The translations under genes were made by a program, and so were the position numbers. The notes under the pieces were generated by a model, which ran no database searches, was not told the DNA's origin, and was given only the letters and a program-made list of their open reading frames with translations. A DNA stretch of 20,813 nucleotides from JBGPJM01 sp041485385 (GTDB taxonomy: Bacteria; Planctomycetota; Phycisphaerae; Phycisphaerales; UBA1924), in the NCBI GenBank assembly GCA_041485385.1, contig JBGPJM010000068.1:1-20813 (forward strand), written 5' to 3'. Of the stretch, positions 13,745-20,813 are shown piece after piece; positions within the stretch are counted from its first letter, which is position 1, and each line of letters begins with the position of its first letter.

Positions 13745-14332
13745 TCAGTGCTTCCCGCCCATCACCGCCTTGGCCCCGTCGATCATCTCCTGCTTGGAGG
13801 GGTTGGACTTGTGCGTGGCGAGCGACCAGCGGTGGCCGAAGGGGTCGGTGATCTGGCCGTAGCGGTCGCCCCAGAACATGTCGGAGACCGGCATGGCGAC
13901 GGTGGCGCCCGCCTTGATAGCGCGCTCGAAGGCGCTGTCGACGTCCGGCACGTACAGGTGCATCGTCGCGCAGGTGCCGCCGAGCGATTGCGGCGAGCGC
14001 CCGCCGCAGTCCCCCATCTCCGGGAACTCGTCGGCGAGCATGATGATGGCGTCGCCGATCTTCAGCTCGGCGTGCATGACCTTCTGGCCGTCGGGCCCGG
14101 GCATGCGCACCCGCTCCTGGGCGCCGAAGGCGTTCTTGTAGAAGTCGATGGCCGCGCCGGCGTTGGTGCAGATGATGTGCGGCGTGAGGCTCGTGAAACC
14201 GTCGGCCCGCCAGGAGGCCTTCTTGGGAGCGGCGGCCTTGGGCGCGGAGCGCTTCGGCTTCTTGGCGGGCGCCTTGGCCTTCTTCTTCGCGGGTGCGGGT
14301 CGCTTCTTCTTCGATGCCTTCTTCTTGGCCAT
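13745..14332 (-). CDS. VOC (glyoxalase/bleomycin-resistance, PhnB-like) protein with Lys-rich tail
   Basis: A 195-residue cytoplasmic protein. Residues 1-40 are a Lys/Ala/Pro-rich tail (MAKKKASKKKRPAPAKKKAK and on) like histone H1 or AlgP tails. Residues 48-175 are a vicinal-oxygen-chelate domain of the PhnB-like group: LTPHIICTNAGAAIDFYKNA (49-68), HAELKIGDAIIMLADEF (87-103), VDSAFERAIKAGA (131-143) and WGDRYGQITDPFGHRWSLAT (154-173). VOC proteins bind a metal and act on small molecules, but PhnB-like members often have no known substrate. GGAG lies 6 nt before the ATG, and a strong terminator follows at 13672-13705. The tail may bind nucleic acid or polyphosphate; that is inference. Confidence 0.88.
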   Translation of the reverse strand: MAKKKASKKKRPAPAKKKAKAPAKKPKRSAPKAAAPKKASWRADGFTSLTPHIICTNAGAAIDFYKNAFGAQERVRMPGPDGQKVMHAELKIGDAIIMLADEFPEMGDCGGRSPQSLGGTCATMHLYVPDVDSAFERAIKAGATVAMPVSDMFWGDRYGQITDPFGHRWSLATHKSNPSKQEMIDGAKAVMGGKH

Positions 14333-14584
14333 GAGGGTCTCCTTCAGCTTCTGTGGTTGTGCCGTGGTCGTTGGTTGGCGCAGCGCCTGGTCCCACCAGA
14401 GGCGGCGCTCGACTGCGCGGAATGGTACCGGAAATGCGCCGGGAATCCTCGCCGGGGTGCCGGTCGCGGTCGTCGCGAGGATTGGGCATGCGAGCCGGGG
14501 CCTGGATCGGCAGGCGGAGATCGCATTTCATTAGGGGGTGGCACGCCCGGGTCTGCCGGCCTCGATCATTGCCGGGGAGATATC

Positions 14585-14590
14585 TATAAG
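14585..14590 (+). promoter_or_regulatory. Possible -10 box in the divergent gap
   Basis: TATAAG (five of six consensus bases) lies in an AT-rich spot, AGATATCTATAAG, of the 346-nt gap between the VOC gene and the next + strand gene. The -35 candidate 17 nt upstream (TCGATC) is poor. Nothing else is visible in this gap except a small stem near 14465-14479. Confidence 0.25.
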
Positions 14591-14678
14591 TATCTGCACG
14601 ACAAGAACTTGCATGGATCTTCGGTGCGGGCGGGGTGAACGTGATGGGGGCGTTGGACGAGTGTGGAGCGGGACGGCG

Positions 14679-15185
14679 ATGGTCATCCGCCTGAAGAAAA
14701 CTCGCGACGGCGTGGTGCTGAGCTGCCTGCGCGAGGGGTGGCCCGCGGCGGTGCAGCGCACCCGACACGGCGGGTTCTTCGCCTGGCACGACCTCATGCA
14801 CTACGCGGTCGAGACGACGCTGGGGTTCCACGAGGCGTTCTTCGGCCTCATGGCCGCCGGCTGGTCGTTCGAGACCTTCGGCGACAAGGACGACCCGCGG
14901 TACCTGAAGATGCCGGCGCAGGCGCTGTGGGCGGAGATGCTCGTGGGGATCCTCTCGCGCCAGTACCAGGACTGTTCGATGGACGAGGAGCTGCTGCCAC
15001 TGTGGACCGAGGAGGTCAACACCGAGCTGGCGGCGTCCCTGGGCAACGCCGGGATGCCGCCGCTGAAAGTGGAGACCGCGCAGCTCCTGGAGATCTGCCG
15101 CCGGCTCCGGGAGCTGGCGGAAGAATGGGCGGCCGTGCCGGTAGGGGGGCACATGGAGGTGAGTTTCGCCGCGCGCAGCCCGTGA
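14679..15185 (+). CDS. Conserved hypothetical protein
   Basis: A 168-residue protein. The chosen start is ATG 14679 (MVIRLKKTRDGVVLSC) with GGAG 10 nt upstream; an in-frame start at 14538 would add residues of non-coding character. The block FFAWHDLMHYAVETTLGFHE followed by AFFGLMAAGWSFETFG, with the conserved His-Asp-x-x-His, and the end WAAVPVGGHMEVSF match a family I have seen in unrelated bacteria without an assigned function. It has no signal peptide or membrane segment and should be cytoplasmic. Confidence 0.75.
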   Translation: MVIRLKKTRDGVVLSCLREGWPAAVQRTRHGGFFAWHDLMHYAVETTLGFHEAFFGLMAAGWSFETFGDKDDPRYLKMPAQALWAEMLVGILSRQYQDCSMDEELLPLWTEEVNTELAASLGNAGMPPLKVETAQLLEICRRLRELAEEWAAVPVGGHMEVSFAARSP

Positions 15186-15351
15186 TGCGCGCCTTCTTGG
15201 CCATGCGGCTCGAGGTGGCGGTGCGTGGTGGGGATGCGGACGGTGTCAAACTGGCGAAGCTTGCCTATGGCCTCTCGCCGGACGAATGTCGGTTTGAGGG
15301 TAGAGATCGTGGGAAGCCGTGGTAAGCTGAAGCCCAGAGGAGGACGTTTCC

Positions 15352-16719
15352 ATGGGCGATCTTGATCGTCGTATGTTGCTCGGCGCGGCCGCCGGTGTCG
15401 CGGGTGTGGCGCTTGTATCGAGGCGTGCGAGGGCGGGCCCCCTCGACCCGCCATCCGGACCGGTCTCGCCGACGGGACGGACGATGGCCCAGGTCGAGCC
15501 GCGCATGCCCATCTCGCCGGAGCACACGCCCGGGGACGAGTCGGCGACGTTCACGATCAGGTCGCCGGGGTCGTACTGCCTCACGGGCGACATCGTCGGC
15601 GAGTCGCACCGGTGCGCCATCAAGGTCGAGCTCTCGACGCCGGGCGTCGTGCAGATCGACATGAACGGGTTCACGATGAGCAGGGGAGCGTCGGAGTTCC
15701 TGACGGCAATGACATTCACCGGCGCGGCGTGCCGGTGCCTGTGCCTGGCGGACGGGTACCTCGTCGGTTGGGGGCTGGACTGCTTCAACGTCGATTTCAC
15801 GGACATCGACGACGTGACGGTGCTCGGGGGCGAGGTGGGGCTGAGGATCCGCCGGTCCGCGTGCATCTTCGATGTCGAGGTCACCGGGGTCACCGGCTCG
15901 GGGATCACCTGGCTGCGCGACTCCACGGCCACGTCGTTGTCGCTGGAGGTCAGCGACTGCGTGGTGCGGTCGTGCGGCGCGCACGGGATCAGCGTCGGCG
16001 GAGATTTCTCGGGTGCCGCGGCGTCGCTGTCGATCGACGACTGCGACGTGCTCTCCTGCGGCGGGGACGGGCTGCGCGTGAGCGTGTCGGGGTTCGCCAG
16101 CAGCGGCGGGGTCGTGGTCGTGCTCGACGGCGTGTGCGCCAGTTCGTGCGCCGGCAACGGTGTGACGATCGAGGCGTCGCCGTCGCAGCCGGGTACGGTG
16201 GGGGTCGATTGCGTGGTCTCGCTGGTCGACGTCGATTGCGTGAGCAACGGCGCGTGCGGGGTGCGGTGCTCGAATGTCGTCTGCGACGCGGAGTGCTGCG
16301 TCTGCACGCACAACGGCACCGACGGGATGCGCCTGGAGAACTGCCCCGGGTGCGTGTGCGACTGCACGGCGGGGTGGAGCCAGGGGGACGGCATCAGCCT
16401 GTCGGGCTATTCGGGCCCGAACTGCCTGAGCGAGTGCACCGATTGCACGTGCGTGCACAACGCCCGCGGCATCGCCGCCGACGGCACCGTCAGCTGTGTG
16501 TGCTTCGAGGACAACTCGCTCGTGGACAACTCGTCGGTGGGAATGCAGGTGGACGGGACGGGCAACCTGGTGGTCTCCAACTCCTGCCGCGGCGGATCGG
16601 ACCCGACGCTGCCGCCGTTCCTGATCGCCGCCGGCAACATGGCCGGTTCGGTGGTGAGCGGTCCGGATGCGCTGGTGATCTCGAACAACCCGAACCTGAA
16701 CGTCGTGCTGGGGTTCTGA
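15352..16719 (+). CDS. Tat-exported Cys-rich parallel beta-helix protein
   Basis: A 455-residue protein. The N-terminus DLDRRMLLGAAAGVAGVALV is a twin-arginine signal, so the protein is exported folded. Residues 28-75 carry the planctomycetal signature of this family (GPLDPPSGPV, PTGRTMAQVEPRMPI, PGSYCLTGDI). Residues 90-430 form repeated coils of a right-handed beta-helix, each with a pattern like CxVxxCxxxGI (SDCVVRSCGAHGI, DDCDVLSCGGDGL, DGVCASSCAGNGV). By hand count it has about 32 cysteines, dense at CSNVVCDAECCVC and CPGCVCDC. AGAGGAGG (15336-15343) precedes the ATG by 8 nt. Beta-helices commonly bind or cleave polysaccharides; no catalytic residues are identifiable, so a structural or binding role is as likely. 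Confidence 0.85.
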   Translation: MGDLDRRMLLGAAAGVAGVALVSRRARAGPLDPPSGPVSPTGRTMAQVEPRMPISPEHTPGDESATFTIRSPGSYCLTGDIVGESHRCAIKVELSTPGVVQIDMNGFTMSRGASEFLTAMTFTGAACRCLCLADGYLVGWGLDCFNVDFTDIDDVTVLGGEVGLRIRRSACIFDVEVTGVTGSGITWLRDSTATSLSLEVSDCVVRSCGAHGISVGGDFSGAAASLSIDDCDVLSCGGDGLRVSVSGFASSGGVVVVLDGVCASSCAGNGVTIEASPSQPGTVGVDCVVSLVDVDCVSNGACGVRCSNVVCDAECCVCTHNGTDGMRLENCPGCVCDCTAGWSQGDGISLSGYSGPNCLSECTDCTCVHNARGIAADGTVSCVCFEDNSLVDNSSVGMQVDGTGNLVVSNSCRGGSDPTLPPFLIAAGNMAGSVVSGPDALVISNNPNLNVVLGF

Positions 16720-16748
16720 GACGAGGCGATCAAGTCGATGCGGGCGAA

Positions 16749-16765
16749 GGCGATGGTGAATCGCC
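16749..16765 (+). terminator. Possible terminator hairpin after the beta-helix gene
   Basis: GGCGAT (16749-16754) and ATCGCC (16760-16765) form a perfect 6-bp stem with a 5-nt loop, 30 nt after the stop codon. No U-tract follows. Confidence 0.3.
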
Positions 16766-16883
16766 GGGCGTGCAGGGGGGAGCTCATGGGGTCTCTCGGC
16801 CGGGGCAGAGCGTGCCTGTGCCGGCATGACCAGCGGCGCGCCGGCAAGCGTGCACGTTTCATAACACCGCCGCCCGAGCGGGT

Positions 16884-16889
16884 TAGACT
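16884..16889 (+). promoter_or_regulatory. -10 box of a possibly leaderless gene
   Basis: TAGACT ends 5 nt before ATG 16895, so transcription would start at or next to the start codon. No ribosome binding site is present, which fits leaderless initiation. The -35 region is poor. Confidence 0.4.
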
Positions 16890-16894
16890 CCCGC

Positions 16895-17848
16895 ATGTCC
16901 TCCGAGCGCATGTCGGGCCGGATCGTCATCGCGGGGGGGAGTGGCTTCCTCGGCGTGTCGCTGGCCAGCTTCCTCTCCGCCCTGGGGGCCACGGTCACGA
17001 TCCTCTCGCGCCGCGCGCCACCCGCCGGCGGGGCGTGGCGTCACGTGCCCTGGGATGCCCGCACACTCGGCGACTGGTCGACCTGCCTCGACGGCGCGGC
17101 CGGCGTCGTCAACCTCGTCGGGCGCACGGTCGACTGCATCAAGACGCCCGATCACTGCGACGAGATCCTGCGCTCACGCGTCGAGGCGACGCGCGTGCTG
17201 GGCGCGGCGATGCGGCGTGTCGCCGCGCCGCCGCCTGTGTGGGTGCAGATGAGCACGGCCCATCTGTACGGCGACCCGCCGGAGGCCGTGTGCGACGAGG
17301 ACTCGCCCTTCGGCTACGGGCTGGCGCCGACCGTCGCGCGGGCGTGGGAGGAGGCGTATCACGAGTCTGTGCCCGCCGGGACGAGGCAGGTGGTGCTGCG
17401 GACGAGCTTCGTGCTGGGGAGGTCGGGCGGGGCGTTGCCGCACCTCGTGAAGCTGGTGCGCCTGGGGCTGGGCGGAACGGTCGGGAGCGGGCGGCAGGGG
17501 ATGAGCTGGCTCCACGGGCTGGACATGAACCGGCTGTTCACGCGGGGGCTGACCGACGCGGCCATGCAGGGCGCGTACATCGCCAGCGCGCCGGCGCCCG
17601 TGGCCAACGCCGAGTTCATGCGCGAGCTGCGCCGGGCCCTGCGCGTGCCGATCGGCCTGCCGGCCGCGCCGTGGATGGTGCGGATCGGCGCGCCGCTGCT
17701 CATGCGAACGGACCCGGAGCTGGCGCTGTACGGCCGGTACTGCGTGTCGCGCCGGCTGAAAGAGGAGGGGTTCGAGTTCCGGTTCGGGACACTGCGGGCG
17801 GCGCTGGCGGATCTGTTCGAACGGGTCCACCACCACGGTCATCGATGA
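16895..17848 (+). CDS. NAD-dependent epimerase-like SDR protein (YfcH/TIGR01777 family)
   Basis: A 317-residue cytoplasmic protein of the extended SDR superfamily. The Rossmann dinucleotide motif GGSGFLG is at residues 14-20, followed by VTILSRR; VVNLVGR and the block MSTAHLYGD with downstream EDSPFG match the YfcH/TIGR01777 group. The C-terminal DUF1731-like part contains APWMVRIGAPLLMRTDPELAL and ends RLKEEGFEFRFGTLRAALAD, the typical family ending. Family members bind NAD(P), but their substrates are mostly unknown. The start could be ATG 16895 or 16910. Neither has a ribosome binding site, and a -10-like box at 16884-16889 suggests a leaderless transcript. The gene converges on the GNAT gene with a 14-nt gap. 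Confidence 0.9.
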   Translation: MSSERMSGRIVIAGGSGFLGVSLASFLSALGATVTILSRRAPPAGGAWRHVPWDARTLGDWSTCLDGAAGVVNLVGRTVDCIKTPDHCDEILRSRVEATRVLGAAMRRVAAPPPVWVQMSTAHLYGDPPEAVCDEDSPFGYGLAPTVARAWEEAYHESVPAGTRQVVLRTSFVLGRSGGALPHLVKLVRLGLGGTVGSGRQGMSWLHGLDMNRLFTRGLTDAAMQGAYIASAPAPVANAEFMRELRRALRVPIGLPAAPWMVRIGAPLLMRTDPELALYGRYCVSRRLKEEGFEFRFGTLRAALADLFERVHHHGHR

Positions 17849-17862
17849 CGCGGGCCAAGGGG

Positions 17863-18711
17863 TCAACGTGCGCCGCCCGGCGCACCCTCCCCGGCAACAC
17901 CCCACCAGTACACGCGCCAGAGGATCGTGTCCTGGAACCCACACCGACGGAGATTTCTCAGCGAGGTCCCAACGACGGTGTTGGTCTCGGAGACGCACCA
18001 GCGGGCGCCGAGCCTGGCCGCATGCTGCACCCGGGAGCAGATCAGCGCGGTCTGGGCTCCGCTTCCGCGGCAGGCCGGGTCGGTCCCGGCGGCGCCGAGG
18101 TAGGCCCACGCGCCGTCGATGGTGAGCATGGCGACGGCGACCGGGCGCTCGCCGTCGAAGGCCGCGTGGAGCTCGATGTCGCGCTCGGCCCGGTCGATCA
18201 TGCGCCGGGCCGCTTCGACGCCGGTGTCGCCGTACCAGGAGCGCACATCGGCCAGGACGGGCGCGGCGTAAGCGGCGCCAATGGGTGCGACGCGCAGGTC
18301 GCTGGCCCTGGCCGGCACGCAGTCGCCCGCGGGACGGACCAGCGCGATGTACTCGACGTACGGCCACGGCTCGGCCCCGGCCCGGTTGAGCATCGCCTCG
18401 ACGGCGGGGCTCCACGCCCACGGGGCCAGCCAGATAAACATCGGACGGCCCACCGCCCGGGCGGCCTCCTGCGCCGCATCCACATCCGCCTGCGAGAGCG
18501 GCGCCCGTGCCGTGAGCCAGTACACGCGGTCGCCGCTCGCGGACGGGAACTCCGCCAGCTTGGCCCCGGGCTCGGCGCTCAGCCACCCGCCGGCGAACTC
18601 GCGCACGACCACACCGTCGCGGAAATCGATGTGCCGACGACGGACGCGGTCGATGTGGTTCGCCAGCTCGAGGACGTGGCGGGCAAGGTCAGTTGGGTCG
18701 GCGGGCGGCAT
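17863..18711 (-). CDS. GNAT-family N-acetyltransferase
   Basis: A 282-residue protein starting at ATG 18709-18711 (MPPADPTDLARHVLEL); the open frame extends upstream but would run into the riboswitch region. The acetyl-CoA-binding motif A is at residues 204-222: YLGAAGTDPACRGSGAQ, matching the pattern in which RGxGAQ loops around the pyrophosphate. SETN (241-244) and NLRRCGFQ (253-260) complete the fold. The N-terminal half (1-130) is probably a second, degenerate GNAT-like domain. The acceptor substrate is unknown. The gene is divergent from the riboswitch-controlled dinB-thiC operon and convergent with the SDR gene. Confidence 0.85.
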   Translation of the reverse strand: MPPADPTDLARHVLELANHIDRVRRRHIDFRDGVVVREFAGGWLSAEPGAKLAEFPSASGDRVYWLTARAPLSQADVDAAQEAARAVGRPMFIWLAPWAWSPAVEAMLNRAGAEPWPYVEYIALVRPAGDCVPARASDLRVAPIGAAYAAPVLADVRSWYGDTGVEAARRMIDRAERDIELHAAFDGERPVAVAMLTIDGAWAYLGAAGTDPACRGSGAQTALICSRVQHAARLGARWCVSETNTVVGTSLRNLRRCGFQDTILWRVYWWGVAGEGAPGGAR

Positions 18712-18737
18712 ACGCCCCAAGCGTATCCGGCTGGCCC

Positions 18738-18743
18738 TACACT
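18738..18743 (+). promoter_or_regulatory. -10 box of the thiamine operon
   Basis: TACACT lies 8 nt before the riboswitch P1 stem, which places the transcription start at about 18750, right at the aptamer. The -35 candidate is poor, so support comes mainly from position. Confidence 0.4.
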
Positions 18744-18751
18744 CTGTTCGT

Positions 18752-18836
18752 TCGCTCGGGGCGCTGCGGCCACCGGGGCCGCCGCTGAGATGCACCCGTT
18801 GAACCTGATCCGGTTCGGACCGGCGTAGGGAAGCGA
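18752..18836 (+). ncRNA. TPP riboswitch (THI element)
   Basis: The aptamer core is clear: CTGAGA (18785-18790), ACCTGATC (18803-18810), the stem CCGGT-TCGG-ACCGG (18810-18823) and GCGTAGGGA (18824-18831... approximately). P1 is TCGCT (18752-18756) with AGCGA (18832-18836), and a variable P3 stem GCGGC/GCCGC lies between. It binds thiamine pyrophosphate. AGGGAAG (18827-18833), inside the 3' side of the aptamer, is the only ribosome binding site for the ATG at 18840, so ligand binding should block translation directly. Confidence 0.95.
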
Positions 18837-18839
18837 TTC

Positions 18840-19450
18840 ATGCGGCCACCTGTCTCATCCGATCCCCTCGACATCATGCTGGCGTACGACCGGTGGGCGA
18901 CGCGGCGCCTGCTGGAGCTCTGCCGCCTGCTCACGCCCGAGCAGCTGCACCGGCGATTTCCCATGGGCCCGGGGTCGCTGCACGACACGCTGACGCACAC
19001 CATCGGCTGCGTGCTCCGGTGGTCGGACCGCATCCGGGGCGTGGCGGTGCGACCGTCGATCGAGAAGGGGAGCCGGGGAGCGGGAGCGGTGGGGGAGGGG
19101 GGGGTGGGGGGAATGCCGGCGCGGACGATCGCGGAGCTGGTGACCCTGCACGACGCGGCCAGCGATGACCTGGGCGCGACCGCCGCGGAGGCTCGGCGGG
19201 TGGGGCTGGGCTCCCACATCCGCGTGAGCTTCGAGGGGATGCGCCCCGACGGCGACCCGAGGGAGTACATCTTCACGCGCGGCGCGGCCCTCATGCACGT
19301 CCTGAACCACGGCACGCACCACCGGGCGCAGTGCCTGAACATACTGCGTCGGCTGGAGGCTCCGGGGGTCTCGGATGCGATCGCGGATTTCGATGTGGCG
19401 GACTGGCAGTACGAGACGGAGTGCCGCGGCGAGCGCGAAGGAGTTTCACG

Positions 19451-19454
<4 letters not shown>
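18840..19454 (+). CDS. DinB-family protein under riboswitch control
   Basis: A 204-residue protein of the DinB/YfiT four-helix-bundle superfamily, which uses three histidines to bind a divalent metal. Typical blocks are AYDRWATRRLLELCRLLTPE (15-34), SLHDTLTHTIGCVLRWSDR (46-64, ligand His48 or His53) and VLNHGTHHRAQ (154-164, His157 and His161). Residues 76-92 (EKGSRGAGAVGEGGVGG) are a Gly-rich insertion encoded by a G-tract. Some members act as thiol-dependent transferases and many are unassigned. The ATG lies 3 nt after the TPP riboswitch, and the stop overlaps the thiC start as ATGA, so the two should be translated together. Its role in thiamine metabolism is inferred only from that. Confidence 0.88.

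Positions 19455-20813
<1,359 letters not shown>

Noticed and set aside
11884..14638. 608- and 743-codon open frames on the + strand
   Set aside because: Antisense to the coiled-coil and VOC genes; Arg/Ser-rich, run through the phased repeat and the terminator, and lack ribosome binding sites.
13731..15152. 473-codon open frame on the - strand
   Set aside because: Overlaps the VOC gene in another frame and the hypothetical gene in antisense; no recognisable domain.
16738..18828. 696-codon + frame and 470-codon - frame (17174-18586)
   Set aside because: Both overlap the well-supported SDR and GNAT genes and read as Arg/Gly-rich shadows.

Overview
The window looks like the chromosome of a high-GC planctomycete, most likely class Phycisphaerae. 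Three secreted proteins end in two-repeat GC-type dockerins (DxNxDGxxNSQDFFDFLTAFF, ending in Gly-Cys), a hallmark of that group. A Tat-exported parallel beta-helix protein carries the planctomycetal N-terminal signature (GPLDPPSGPV, then a PTGRT-like stretch). All assignments come from reading the sequence; no database search was run.

Layout. 1-690: non-coding DNA with short tandem repeats. 691-2944: two secreted dockerin proteins on the + strand, a cupredoxin-like protein and a PQQ-type sugar dehydrogenase, which share sequence past their stop codons. 3039-9298: a patchwork defence or mobile island. It holds a tiny basic ORF, a Doc toxin cut off just before its catalytic motif, the N-terminal piece of a type IIL (MmeI-like) restriction-modification enzyme, an intact N6-adenine methylase gene coupled to a PIN nuclease gene, the C-terminal piece of a type IIL enzyme, an HNH-like zinc protein, and a convergent DUF559/Vsr-like nuclease. 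9299-10123: a small HTH ORF, an intergenic repeat and a good promoter. 10124-11599: a third dockerin protein. 11600-12246: a gap rich in repeats, including a helically phased AGTCG array and a G-quadruplex motif. 12247-14332: a coiled-coil protein and a VOC protein with a histone-like tail (both - strand). 14679-16719: a conserved hypothetical and the Cys-rich beta-helix protein. 16895-18711: a YfcH-like SDR protein and a convergent GNAT acetyltransferase. 18752-20813: a TPP riboswitch, a DinB-family gene and the 5' part of thiC (cut by the window end).

How the genes work together. The riboswitch should switch the dinB-thiC pair off when thiamine pyrophosphate is plentiful. The dockerin proteins probably take part in an extracellular system, but no cohesin partner is visible here. 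The most interesting arrangement is the methylase-PIN pair lying between the two ends of a type IIL gene in the same orientation, as if the pair replaced the centre of that gene.
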